Positions 1 to 6,217 of a stretch of DNA of 12,248 bases are shown here, in pieces. Origin of the DNA: an uncultured Oscillospiraceae bacterium (GTDB taxonomy: Bacteria > Bacillota > Clostridia > Oscillospirales > Acutalibacteraceae); contig CABQAA010000028.1 in NCBI GenBank assembly GCA_902461995.1, positions 1 to 12,248 of the forward strand, read 5' to 3'. Positions within the stretch are counted from its first letter, which is position 1, and each line of letters begins with the position of its first letter. The translations under genes were made by a program, and so were the position numbers. The notes under the pieces are model-generated. The model worked only from the letters and a program-made list of their open reading frames with translations, searched no databases and had not been told where the DNA came from.

Positions 1-185
1 GCGTGACCGGCCAGGCCGGCGCCATCCGCCACGGCATCGCCCGCGCCCTGCTGCAGTTCAACAGCGAGGAGCTGCGCCCGACCCTCAAGAAAGCCGGCTT
101 CCTTACCCGCGATCCGCGTATGAAGGAGCGGAAAAAGTACGGCCTCAAGGCCGCCCGCCGCGCTCCCCAGTTCAGCAAACGGTGA
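1..185 (+). CDS. rpsI: 30S ribosomal protein S9, C-terminal part (cut by window edge)
   Basis: Ribosomal protein S9 is a small-subunit protein whose basic C-terminal tail reaches toward the P-site tRNA. The 60 visible residues match the conserved second half of the family: VTGQAGAIRHGIARALL, then LLQFN, KKAGFLTRDPRMKERKKYG and the diagnostic C-terminal end RRAPQFSKR. The stop is TGA at 183-185. The 5' part lies outside the window, so the GTG at position 3 is an internal codon and not the start. In most bacteria rpsI follows rplM, which would lie just to the left. A strong terminator starts 35 bases after the stop, so this is the last gene of its operon. Identification is very secure. Confidence 0.97.
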   Translation, partial: VTGQAGAIRHGIARALLQFNSEELRPTLKKAGFLTRDPRMKERKKYGLKAARRAPQFSKR

Positions 186-219
186 TTTCCGTCTTTGCAC
201 CGGGGATTTTATGGGATAC

Positions 220-257
220 AAAACCGGAGCCATGCATCTGCATGGCTCCGGTTTTTT
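220..257 (+). terminator. Intrinsic terminator of the rpsI operon
   Basis: A perfect 17-base inverted repeat (220-236 against 239-255), with core CCGGAGCCATGCA, is followed by a T-run. It lies 35 bases after the rpsI stop. The flanking A and T runs make it look functional mainly on the plus strand. Confidence 0.9.
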
Positions 258-394
258 GCGCCCCGGCGGCAGGCCCGGAGCGTGCCGAGGGTACGTTTCG
301 GGCCTATCGTTCAATTCACCTTGGCAGCTCTTGTAAGCGGAGCCGCGGGAGGGAATATAATAATAATAGATCCAGCTGATCCCCGACGGAGGTC

Positions 395-440
395 AAAACA
401 AAAAACTCCGGGCCCCCGTTATGTGGGTCCCGGAGTTTTA
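395..440 (-). terminator. Intrinsic terminator of the B12 uptake operon
   Basis: Read on the minus strand, CCCGGAGTTTT-type arms (402-417 and 424-439) form a GC-rich stem of about 15 bp with one mismatch. The stem is followed by TTTTTTGTTTT. It lies 26 bases after the ATPase gene stop. The plus-strand copy has only four T, so it is chiefly a minus-strand terminator, although some termination of plus-strand read-through from rpsI is possible. Confidence 0.88.
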
Positions 441-465
441 ACTATGGATTGGTCTGCAATCCATA

Positions 466-1239
466 CTAAATCTCCACCGTGTAATCCCACTCACCTGCGG
501 GATTGCGGAATATCGCGGTTTTCGCGCCGTACGCTTCGCCGATGTGTTCGGAGGTGAGGACCTCCTCCGGCAGGCCGTTTGCGAGCATCCGACCCTCCTT
601 CATTAAGAACAGCCGGTCGCAGAATCGCGCCGCCTGACGCAGGTCATGCAGCACTGCTACCACCATCATGCCCTCCTGCACCAGTTCCCTGCAGAGCCGG
701 AACACGTCATACGCGTAGCGGATGTCGAGACTGGCCGTCGGTTCGTCGAGAAGCAGGCAGGGGGTATCCTGGGCGAGCGCCCGGGCAAACATCACCCGTT
801 GGCGTTCTCCGCCCGACAAGCGGCTGACTGGGCGATGGGCCAATTCGGAACATCCGGCCCGCTCCATCGCCCCGACCACCTGGGGATCGCGCGGGTCGGG
901 AACGGCAAATGCCCCGATCCAGGGACTTCGCCCCATCGCGACCACCTGCGCCGCTGTAAAATCGAACGGCACCGCCGTGTTCTGATGCATATACGCGACT
1001 TTCTGCGCCAGCTTGCGGGGCGGATAGGACGCGATGGGGCTTTCGTCCACCTGCACCTTGCCCTTCACGTGCAGAAACCCCGCGAGGGCACGGAGCAGCG
1101 TGGTTTTTCCCGCACCGTTGGGGCCGACGATGCCGGTAAAGGTCCCGGCCTCCGCCTCAAAGTCCACCCCGCGCAGGATGGATACCGCCTCCCCGTCCCC
1201 GGAGGGCGCTGTATAGAAGATGTCCGCCGCCTGGATCAT
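466..1239 (-). CDS. btuD: ABC transporter ATPase, cobalamin/corrinoid (BtuD/FecE type)
   Basis: Cytoplasmic ATPase that powers import of cobalamin or related corrinoids. From Met1 at 1239 (257 residues) it has Walker A GPNGAGKTT at about 39-47, a Q-loop glutamine in YMHQNT at about 86, signature LSGGERQRV at about 141, Walker B CLLLDEP at about 161-167 with the D-loop ASLD, and the H-loop histidine in AVLHD at about 198. All catalytic motifs are intact and the length is normal for the FecE/BtuD group. A GTG at 1257 overlaps the permease stop as GTGA and would add six residues. The ATG at 1239 is preferred because AAAGGGGG sits 7 bases before it, inside the extended reading frame. This is the last gene of the riboswitch-controlled operon, and tight coupling to the permease is expected. 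The substrate is inferred from the riboswitch, since the ATPase sequence alone would also fit siderophore or heme systems. Confidence 0.93.
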   Translation of the reverse strand: MIQAADIFYTAPSGDGEAVSILRGVDFEAEAGTFTGIVGPNGAGKTTLLRALAGFLHVKGKVQVDESPIASYPPRKLAQKVAYMHQNTAVPFDFTAAQVVAMGRSPWIGAFAVPDPRDPQVVGAMERAGCSELAHRPVSRLSGGERQRVMFARALAQDTPCLLLDEPTASLDIRYAYDVFRLCRELVQEGMMVVAVLHDLRQAARFCDRLFLMKEGRMLANGLPEEVLTSEHIGEAYGAKTAIFRNPAGEWDYTVEI

Positions 1240-1253
1240 GCCGTCGCCCCCTT

Positions 1254-2300
1254 TCACAGTCCGCCCATCCGGTTTTTCTTAGAACAAAGCAGAAACAGAA
1301 AATAGGGCGCGCCGAGCAGGGCGGTGACGATGCCGACCGAGAATTCCCGGCCCTGCAGCCCGGCTACCCCCCTGACGAGAGCGTCACAAAGCACGAGAAA
1401 CACCCCGCCCGCCAGCGCCGAGGCCAGGCACAGCCGCCGATGGGACGGCCCGGTGAGCATCCGCATCATATGGGGCACCATCAGACCGACAAAGCCGATC
1501 GGCCCCGTCACGCACACGATGGACGCCGTGCAGAGGGAGGCGAGAAGAATAAAGAGCAGGCGGCTGCGGCCCGCGTGCACCCCGAGGGCCCTGGCCTGTT
1601 CATCCCCGAGCAGGAGCAGATCCAGCCGGGAGGAGAGCAGCAGGGTCAGCACCACACAGACGAGCACCGGCACCGTCATCACCAGCACGTGTTCCCATCG
1701 GCGATTGGAGAGTCCGCCCATGCTCCAGAACATGTAGGCCGTCACCTGATATTCGTTCGACACCGACAGCAGCAGTGAGGTCGCCGCGCCGAACAGGGCG
1801 CTGACCGCCATGCCGCTCATCACCAAGGTCACGGTGTTCGTGCGGCCTCCGTGACGGCCGGCCGCGGCCGACACGGCCAAAATCAAGCCGACCGCCCCCA
1901 GGGCGCCCAGCAGGGACGCCCCCGGCAGCACCAACAGGGAAGAGGCTCCCGCCGTCATGGCCAGCAGGGCGCCGAATCCGCCGCCGGCCGACACCCCGAG
2001 CAAGCCGGGATCGGCCAGGGGATTGCGGAACACCCCCTGCATCACCGCCCCGGACAGGGCCAGCCCCGCCCCCGCCAGCAGACCGCACAGAACCCGAGGA
2101 AGCCGAATCGCCGTCACCACTGCATACACCGAGGGATCCACCGCCTCTTTGGAGAGCAGGCCACAGGCGGCGAGAATCGACCTTACCACATCGGAGGGGG
2201 GGATCGCGGTGCTCCCCACTCCGACCGACAGCACAACCGCGAGCAGGAGCGCGGTCCCGCCGATGAGCAGAATCCCGCCGACGCCCTTTTTCCGGCTCAT
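1254..2300 (-). CDS. btuC: ABC transporter permease, FecCD/BtuC family
   Basis: Integral membrane permease (348 residues) forming the translocation channel as a homodimer in type II importers for vitamin B12, siderophores or heme. The N-terminal hydrophobic segment (about residues 8-28) and many later hydrophobic stretches fit the usual ten-helix fold. Diagnostic FecCD motifs are RLPRVLCGLLAGAGLALSG at about 66-84 and MQGVFRNPLADPGLLGVSAG at about 87-106, and near the C-terminus a GPIGFVGLMVPHMMR block typical of the ATPase-coupling region. AAAGGAGG stands 7 bases before the ATG at 2300. The gene follows the binding-protein gene by 33 bases and its TGA stop (1254-1256) overlaps the extended reading frame of the ATPase gene, so all three are one transcript. 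No truncation or missing block is seen. Confidence 0.94.
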   Translation of the reverse strand: MSRKKGVGGILLIGGTALLLAVVLSVGVGSTAIPPSDVVRSILAACGLLSKEAVDPSVYAVVTAIRLPRVLCGLLAGAGLALSGAVMQGVFRNPLADPGLLGVSAGGGFGALLAMTAGASSLLVLPGASLLGALGAVGLILAVSAAAGRHGGRTNTVTLVMSGMAVSALFGAATSLLLSVSNEYQVTAYMFWSMGGLSNRRWEHVLVMTVPVLVCVVLTLLLSSRLDLLLLGDEQARALGVHAGRSRLLFILLASLCTASIVCVTGPIGFVGLMVPHMMRMLTGPSHRRLCLASALAGGVFLVLCDALVRGVAGLQGREFSVGIVTALLGAPYFLFLLCSKKNRMGGL

Positions 2301-2333
2301 GGCCGCGCCTCCTTTCGCCTTAAAATAAAACCG

Positions 2334-3368
2334 TTATTTGAACAGGTCCGGGTAGCAGGCTTTGGCAAGTTCTTCGGCCGCATACGCCATGTACTGCGAG
2401 GTCGATCCCCGGTATTTCTCGGTCAGGGCGATGATCCGCCCGTTCTGAACGGCCGGCACCGTCTTCATGGCGGCGTCCGCTAAAATCGAGGCCTTCATCG
2501 CCGCGCCGCCGTCCTCCGTCACCGAAAAGTCTGCGCCGTAGGTCACGCCGGGCACCACCAGAACCTCCGGCTTCCACTCGTTTACCACCGTCTCTTTGCT
2601 CACGTTCGAGTAAAGCGGGGCTGTGCAGACGTTGACCGTTCCGGCCGCCTGCGCAACCGCCTGGAAAGGGGATCCCTCTCCGTAGGCGCAAAGCATACCG
2701 TCCGCGGAATAAGAGGCCTCGTAATACAGGATCTTCACCCGTTCGTTGTCGGGGATATCCTTCACCTTGGCCTTCACGGCGTCCAGCTTCGCCTGCATGT
2801 CGGCAATCAGCTTGTCTCCTTTATCCGCCGCAAACAGCGCCTTGGACAGGGTCGTCAGCCGGTCCGCGATGTCCTCGTAGGTCACAGGGGAGGCGAGGGT
2901 CAACACCGTCACGCCTGCTCCCGACAGGGTTTTGGCCAGGCTGCCGTCCGCGTCGTTGAAGGTGTCGAGCACCACGAGATCGGGGGTCAGGCCGAGAATG
3001 GCCTCCGCCTCGCTCGTGACCCGTTTTTCCACCTTTCCTGCCGTATCGGCGAGCGCGGTGGTCACGGGCGAATCCATATAGGAGGAAAGTCCGGCCACCC
3101 GGCCGGTATCGACGAGATCCAAGGTCATTTCCGCCGCCCAAACGGGCAGCACTACGATTTTTTTGGGAGCCTCTTTGATGGTGACGTCGCTGCCTGAGGC
3201 GTTTTTCACCGTCACCGGGCCGGCGGCGGCCGAACTTGTCTGCGAGGCCGCGGAGGAGCCGGAGGAAGCCGGGCTGCCGCTGTTCGTACAGGCGGCCAAG
3301 GAGATCGCAAAGGCAGCGGCCAGCGCCGCCGCTCCGCTCCGCTTGAGGAAAGACTGCCAGAATTTCAT
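2334..3368 (-). CDS. btuF: Corrinoid-binding lipoprotein of ABC importer (BtuF type)
   Basis: Substrate-binding lipoprotein (344 residues) anchored on the outer face of the membrane. It delivers cobalamin or a cobinamide-like compound to the permease. The N-terminus has two positive residues (KR), a hydrophobic core and lipobox LAAC with Cys27 as the predicted lipidation site, followed by a Ser/Gly/Ala-rich spacer. The periplasmic-binding fold of the BtuF/FecB family (PF01497 type) starts around residue 52 with VTVKNASGSDVTIKEAPKKI and includes GRVAGLSSYMDSP and the helix-backbone region LTPDLVVLDTF. AAAGGTGG lies 6 bases before the ATG. It is the first gene after the cobalamin riboswitch, which is the main evidence for its ligand. 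The family also contains iron-siderophore binders, so the gene symbol rests on context. Confidence 0.9.
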   Translation of the reverse strand: MKFWQSFLKRSGAAALAAAFAISLAACTNSGSPASSGSSAASQTSSAAAGPVTVKNASGSDVTIKEAPKKIVVLPVWAAEMTLDLVDTGRVAGLSSYMDSPVTTALADTAGKVEKRVTSEAEAILGLTPDLVVLDTFNDADGSLAKTLSGAGVTVLTLASPVTYEDIADRLTTLSKALFAADKGDKLIADMQAKLDAVKAKVKDIPDNERVKILYYEASYSADGMLCAYGEGSPFQAVAQAAGTVNVCTAPLYSNVSKETVVNEWKPEVLVVPGVTYGADFSVTEDGGAAMKASILADAAMKTVPAVQNGRIIALTEKYRGSTSQYMAYAAEELAKACYPDLFK

Positions 3369-3438
3369 GGGATTTCCACCTTTCGCGGGCCGTCCCCTGC
3401 GGGGTGCGGCCCCATTTGTTTCGTATCCCAGTTCCCCT

Positions 3439-3478
3439 AAAAAAACGGCTGCCCGCTCACAAAGGAGCAGACAGCCGT
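3439..3478 (-). terminator. Expression-platform terminator of the cobalamin riboswitch
   Basis: On the minus strand ACGGCTGTCTGCTC (3478-3465), a six-base loop and GAGCGGGCAGCCGT (3458-3445) form a 14-bp stem with two G-U pairs, followed by a run of seven T. It lies between the aptamer and the first gene. This is the arrangement of a riboswitch that stops transcription when ligand is bound. Confidence 0.88.
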
Positions 3479-3554
3479 CCGGCCCGTCCCCGGATGCGGC
3501 CGGGAACGGAAAAACGCGAAAACGCCTGCTCTATCGTCCGTAGAGAGGGGATCG

Positions 3555-3735
3555 GCCGGGCAGGCAGGTCTTCTGGCTTCCGTCCAATTCCGGCTGGCCC
3601 GCCTTCCCGGTGAGGACACCAGTGGCGGACGAGGCTTTTGCGGACGGTTACAGCGGCGGGACCGCGCGGGACTTTCACCCGCTTCCCTATTCTCCCCCGC
3701 GGGTCGCCGGACCCGGACGGAGGCACCTGCTCGGT
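3555..3735 (-). promoter_or_regulatory. Cobalamin riboswitch aptamer (class I, RF00174 type)
   Basis: The minus strand carries, in order, the conserved elements of the adenosylcobalamin riboswitch: GCAGGTGCC (3730-3722), GAATAGGGAA (about 3693-3684), GTGAAAGTCCCGCGCGGTCC and GCCGCTGTAA (about 3678-3649), GCCACTG (3625-3619), ACCGGGAAGGC (3611-3601), and the B12-box-like AGCCAGAAGACCTGCC (about 3578-3563). Spacing and order match the class-I aptamer. It controls the downstream btuF-btuC-btuD genes and identifies their substrate as cobalamin or a related corrinoid. The 3' end is about 75 bases before the intrinsic terminator stem. The intervening sequence could hold an antiterminator, which I did not resolve. 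Confidence 0.96.
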
Positions 3736-3757
3736 TATGCTCTGAAATACGCTTTTT

Positions 3758-3786
3758 ATTGTACGCCCGCCGCCGCGTTCTGTCAA
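3758..3786 (-). promoter_or_regulatory. SigA promoter of the B12 uptake operon
   Basis: On the minus strand TTGACA (3786-3781), a 17-base spacer and TACAAT (3763-3758) give a near-perfect housekeeping promoter. The expected start is near 3750, about 20 bases before the first conserved aptamer element. That gives a leader of roughly 380 bases containing aptamer and terminator. Confidence 0.88.
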
Positions 3787-3806
3787 TTCTCGCTTTTAGG
3801 AAAGTC

Positions 3807-3835
3807 TTGACTTCCCTTCTGCCATCCCTTACAAT
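3807..3835 (+). promoter_or_regulatory. SigA promoter of the telA-family gene
   Basis: TTGACT (3807-3812), a 17-base spacer and TACAAT (3830-3835) on the plus strand, about 70 bases before the telA start. Its -35 box is only 20 bases from the -35 box of the opposing B12-operon promoter, so the two are back-to-back divergent promoters. Confidence 0.82.
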
Positions 3836-3906
3836 ACATACATACTATATACAAAATTATCCGCCGTTCTTTTGCCCGGCGGTGGAGACAGAAAGGTGTG
3901 TTCATC

Positions 3907-5082
3907 ATGTCCGACGAACTGCGTCCCGAGGCGGAAATCGCCGCAGGGGAAACTCTCACCGAGGAGGTCCCCGTCCTCACCCTGGATCCGTTTGCCTCTG
4001 TCCAGCCCACCCTGGAGGGGGATAAAGACGAGGCCATCGTTCCCGTTCAGCTCGATGAGTCCACCTTGACTCCCCAGGAGCGGAAGATGGTGGACGATTT
4101 TTCCAAAACCATCGACGTCACCGATTCCAACGTCATCCTGCAATACGGCGCCGCCGCCCAGCAGAAGGTCGCGAGCTTTTCGGAATCCGCCCTGCAGAAT
4201 GTCCGCACCAAGGACATGGGCGAGGTGGGGGAGATGCTCACGAATCTCGTCGGCCAGCTGCGCACCATCACGGATGAAGACGAGGACAAGGGCTTTTTCT
4301 CGTTTTTCCGCAAAGCGGGCAACAAGGTCAGCGCCATGAAGGCAAAATACGACAAGGCCGAAACCAATGTGGAAAAAATCTGCACCGCGCTCGAGAATCA
4401 TCAGGTCACCCTCATGAAGGATGTCGCCACCCTCGACGAGCTGTACAAGCTGAACCTGACCTATTTCAAGGAGCTGTCCATGTACATCCTCGCGGGCAAG
4501 AAGAAGCTGGAGCAGGTCCGCACCATCGATCTGCCCGCCCTTCAGGAAAAAGCCAAGGCCTCCGGCCTGCCCGAGGATGCCCAGGCGGCGAACGATCTCG
4601 ACTCCCTGTGCACCCGCTTTGAAAAGAAGGTGCACGATCTGGAGCTGACCCGGATCATCTCGATCCAGATGGCCCCCCAGATCCGTCTGGTGCAGAACAA
4701 CGACACCATGATGACGGAAAAAATCCAGACCACCCTCGTCAACACCATCCCGCTGTGGAAATCCCAGATGGTGTTGGCCCTCGGCCTGGCCCATTCGCAG
4801 CAGGCAATGGAGGCGCAGCGCGCCGTCACCGATATGACCAACGAACTGCTCAAGAAAAACGCCGCCGCTCTCAAAACCGCCACCATTGAGACCGCCAAGG
4901 AATCGGAACGCGGCATCGTGGATATGGAAACCCTCAAAACCACGAACGAATCCCTTATCTCCACCCTGGACGAGGTCATGCGCATTCAGGATGAGGGCCG
5001 GCAGAAGCGCCGCGAGGCCGAAGCCGAAATCGGCCGGATCGAGGGCGAACTCAAGCAGAAGCTGCTGCAGCTGCATAATTGA
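3907..5082 (+). CDS. telA: TelA-family protein (toxic anion/tellurite resistance-like)
   Basis: Soluble, largely helical protein of 391 residues in the TelA family (PF05816 type). The name comes from plasmid tellurite resistance, but the molecular function is not established. The acidic N-terminus (about 1-50) is probably disordered. The family core runs from about residue 55 to the end. It includes a DKGFFSFFRKAGNK segment at about 128-140 and the strongly conserved block QIRLVQNNDTMMTEKIQTTL at about 248-267, followed by PLWKSQMVLALGL. The C-terminal ~90 residues are charged and heptad-like, suggesting coiled coil. The ATG at 3907 is chosen because GAAAGGTG lies 8 bases upstream. The in-frame GTG at 3898 falls inside that ribosome site. 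It is a stand-alone gene with its own promoter and terminator. No terD, xpaC or other stress partner is present in the window. Confidence 0.9.
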   Translation: MSDELRPEAEIAAGETLTEEVPVLTLDPFASVQPTLEGDKDEAIVPVQLDESTLTPQERKMVDDFSKTIDVTDSNVILQYGAAAQQKVASFSESALQNVRTKDMGEVGEMLTNLVGQLRTITDEDEDKGFFSFFRKAGNKVSAMKAKYDKAETNVEKICTALENHQVTLMKDVATLDELYKLNLTYFKELSMYILAGKKKLEQVRTIDLPALQEKAKASGLPEDAQAANDLDSLCTRFEKKVHDLELTRIISIQMAPQIRLVQNNDTMMTEKIQTTLVNTIPLWKSQMVLALGLAHSQQAMEAQRAVTDMTNELLKKNAAALKTATIETAKESERGIVDMETLKTTNESLISTLDEVMRIQDEGRQKRREAEAEIGRIEGELKQKLLQLHN

Positions 5083-5105
5083 GAATCCGCAAGGCGGATT
5101 CTTAC

Positions 5106-5148
5106 AAAAAGCCGAGAGGGCCGTTTATCGGCACCCTCTCGGCTTTTT
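5106..5148 (+). terminator. Intrinsic terminator of telA
   Basis: AAAAAGCCGAGAGGG (5106-5120) pairs with CCCTCTCGGCTTTTT, with a short inner CCG/CGG stem, and ends in a T-run. The flanking A and T runs allow activity in both directions. A second, smaller hairpin (GAATCCGC/GCGGATTC, 5083-5101) directly follows the telA stop but has no T-run. Confidence 0.92.
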
Positions 5149-5276
5149 TGCGGGCTTTTATACGGTTCTAACCAGGTTGGCCATCCTCCATGGTTGCGAA
5201 AGACCTTAAATCACAGCGAATTCTCATGCGTTCATCCCCGCAGGCCAAACCAAACGTGCCTGCTGAAACGACGTCT

Positions 5277-5311
5277 ACCCACCGTTGAAAGCCGATGGGT
5301 GGGCGTTTTTC
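5277..5311 (+). terminator. Terminator-like hairpin of unknown transcript
   Basis: ACCCACCG (5277-5284) can pair with CGATGGGT (5293-5300) with one mismatch, or CCCACC with GGTGGG (5298-5303). A T5 run follows at 5306-5310. A separate GCAGGC/GCCTGC hairpin (5240-5245 and 5258-5263) precedes it. No gene lies between the telA terminator and this site, so what it would terminate is unclear. The rest of 5149-5329 shows no supported coding sequence. Confidence 0.45.
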
Positions 5312-5329
5312 ACATTGGGAGGATTTTCC

Positions 5330-5359
5330 TTGACTTTAGTGCGCACTAAACTCTATGAT
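5330..5359 (+). promoter_or_regulatory. Promoter of the ribbon-helix-helix gene
   Basis: TTGACT (5330-5335), an 18-base spacer and TATGAT (5354-5359), about 30 bases before the start codon. The spacer is almost filled by a perfect palindrome (separate entry), so a bound repressor would block polymerase directly. Confidence 0.8.
5335..5350. promoter_or_regulatory. Putative operator: perfect 16-bp palindrome
   Basis: TTTAGTGCGCACTAAA is a perfect inverted repeat placed between the -35 and -10 boxes. A partial copy of its centre, TGTGCGCA, recurs at 5363-5370 just after the -10 box. Its position and symmetry suit a dimeric ribbon-helix-helix repressor, most simply the product of the adjacent gene acting on itself. 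The link to that protein is inference. Confidence 0.7.
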
Positions 5360-5388
5360 TAATGTGCGCAAATAAAGGAGGTGCATTG

Positions 5389-5568
5389 ATGGCGCAGACC
5401 AAAAGAGGTCGTCCGCCAGTAGGAGAACCAAAAATCGGCCGGATTTTTGTCCGAGTGGACCAGCAAACCCGGGACAAGTTGAAGGCGTGCCAAAACGCCC
5501 TAAACCTGACAACCTCCGACATCGTCCGCAAGGGCATCGACTCGGTGTACGAGGACCTGAAAAAATGA
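5389..5568 (+). CDS. Ribbon-helix-helix (CopG/Arc-type) DNA-binding protein
   Basis: Small basic protein of 59 residues. After an N-terminal KRGRPP segment (an AT-hook-like basic tail) comes the pattern of a CopG/Arc ribbon-helix-helix. The DNA-contacting strand is KIGRIFVRVDQQ at about 15-26, helix 1 is TRDKLKACQNAL, a turn NLTTSD follows, then helix 2 DIVRKGIDSVYEDLKK to the C-terminus. Such proteins bind DNA as dimers or higher oligomers. AAAGGAGG sits 7 bases before the ATG at 5389, which decides the start over codons further upstream. The promoter contains a perfect palindrome, so negative autoregulation is likely. A minus-strand RNA is predicted to converge on the 3' end of this gene. 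The protein occurs alone, without a relaxase, replication gene or toxin next to it. Whether it is a relic of a mobile element or a stable chromosomal regulator cannot be told. Confidence 0.85.
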   Translation: MAQTKRGRPPVGEPKIGRIFVRVDQQTRDKLKACQNALNLTTSDIVRKGIDSVYEDLKK

Positions 5569-5641
5569 AAGGAAACGGTGCCAAGCCTCACAAGCAGTCA
5601 CCGTTTCCCACCACAGCAACCGTCTGAAAGACGGCTACGGT
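5559..5641 (-). ncRNA. Candidate ~80-nt small RNA converging on the RHH gene
   Basis: Downstream of a strong minus-strand promoter (5676-5648) the predicted transcript starts near 5641. It folds first into a GCCGTC-TTTCA-GACGGT hairpin (about 5635-5619). It then forms a 10-bp terminator stem GGAAACGGTG/CACCGTTTCC (5608-5599 and 5580-5571) with an 18-base loop, followed by TTTCATTTTTT (5570-5560). The terminator tail overlaps the last codons and stop of the ribbon-helix-helix gene, so the RNA is antisense to that mRNA's 3' end and 3' untranslated region. No open reading frame with a ribosome site lies in it. On the plus strand the stem lacks a T-run, so it is not an ordinary terminator for the repressor gene. 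Expression has not been shown. Confidence 0.55.
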
Positions 5642-5647
5642 GTAAAT

Positions 5648-5676
5648 AGTATATCATGCGCCATCGTCTCTTTCAA
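5648..5676 (-). promoter_or_regulatory. Minus-strand promoter of the candidate small RNA
   Basis: On the minus strand TTGAAA (5676-5671), exactly 17 bases, then TATACT (5653-5648), preceded by TGA as an extended -10 element. No protein-coding gene lies downstream in this direction before the telA terminator. Confidence 0.7.
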
Positions 5677-5881
5677 GGGTTGACTCAAAGAAAGGCAGCC
5701 ATATGCATACCGCCGCAGAATAGACGGGGCCTTTTGCCGCCCGGAGTCGAATGGCTCCGGCAGACGGAATCGGCACGTGGACCAAACAAAGATCTTCCAC
5801 CGTAGACGCTGTTCATCGTCTTTCTCCCGCGGTATACGGATGAACCGTCATGCAAATCAACAGCAGAAAGGACTCTGTGCT

Positions 5882-6157
5882 ATGCAACACAATGCGGAGT
5901 GGGCAGCGTTTTTGGATACCCTGCTGGAAAAAGCCCGCGACACCCTGGCCGGATCCCCGGAAGGGATCTATCGGGCCGCACGCCGCCGAGAGATCGACGA
6001 CTTTTTATCCCTCAACCTGACCGACGACCAGCGGGCCTTAGTCTTGGACATTCTGAGCGAATTGGAAGCAGGCGCCCACCGAGAGGCCGATGTTCTGTAT
6101 CGGCAGGGGGTCCGGGACGGCGCGTGGCTGATGGGCGCTCTCGGCGGTCCCGCCTGA
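5882..6157 (+). CDS. Small unknown protein, 91 residues
   Basis: I do not recognise a characterised family. The 91-residue product is acidic and mainly helical, without a signal peptide or membrane segment. The C-terminal stretch EADVLYRQGVRDGAWLMGAL resembles the YRQGFRDG-LM ending seen in small uncharacterised clostridial proteins such as the DUF6809 group. That resemblance is from memory and weak. An AGAAAGGA ribosome site lies 9 bases before the ATG at 5882, which is why this start is preferred over ATG at 5840 or GTG at 5777. The 313 bases between the repressor stop and this start hold the small-RNA locus and an untranslated stretch. Only a poor plus-strand promoter (TTGACT at 5680 with TATGCA at 5702) is visible. 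A separate promoter precedes the downstream mutase, so this gene is probably transcribed on its own. Confidence 0.65.
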   Translation: MQHNAEWAAFLDTLLEKARDTLAGSPEGIYRAARRREIDDFLSLNLTDDQRALVLDILSELEAGAHREADVLYRQGVRDGAWLMGALGGPA

Positions 6158-6177
6158 TCCGGCCGCCTCGGACGTCG

Positions 6178-6197
6178 AAAACCGTCGCACGGTTTTG
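6178..6197 (+). terminator. Possible weak terminator after the small gene
   Basis: AAAACCGT, a three-base loop CGC and ACGGTTTT (6178-6196) form a perfect 8-bp hairpin ending in four T, 20 bases after the stop of the small gene and just before the mutase promoter. Confidence 0.4.
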
Positions 6198-6217
6198 TAC
6201 CGTTTCGTGTGTGCGTC

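Noticed and set aside
331..361. TTGTAA and TATAAT boxes resembling a plus-strand promoter
   Set aside because: The 19-base spacer is poor and no gene follows before the operon terminator at 395-440.
646..1305. 219-codon plus-strand frame opposite the ATPase gene
   Set aside because: Shadow of btuD, rich in Arg/His as expected from the complement of a GC-rich gene, with no motif.
1851..2483. 210-codon plus-strand frame across permease and binding-protein genes
   Set aside because: Spans the boundary of two well-supported minus-strand genes and is rich in Gln, Arg and Gly. It is an antisense artefact.
3829..5076. 415-codon open frame on the minus strand
   Set aside because: Antisense shadow of the telA gene, low-complexity composition and no ribosome site. 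It also runs across the telA promoter.
5227..5289. 20-codon plus-strand frame starting at ATG 5227
   Set aside because: No ribosome site, and it ends inside the hairpin at 5277-5303. Too little support to call a peptide.
5690..5881. T-box or other riboswitch in the leader of the small gene
   Set aside because: The T-box AGGGTGGNACCGCG motif is absent and no known aptamer core is present. Only a 6-bp CCGGAG/CTCCGG hairpin is seen.
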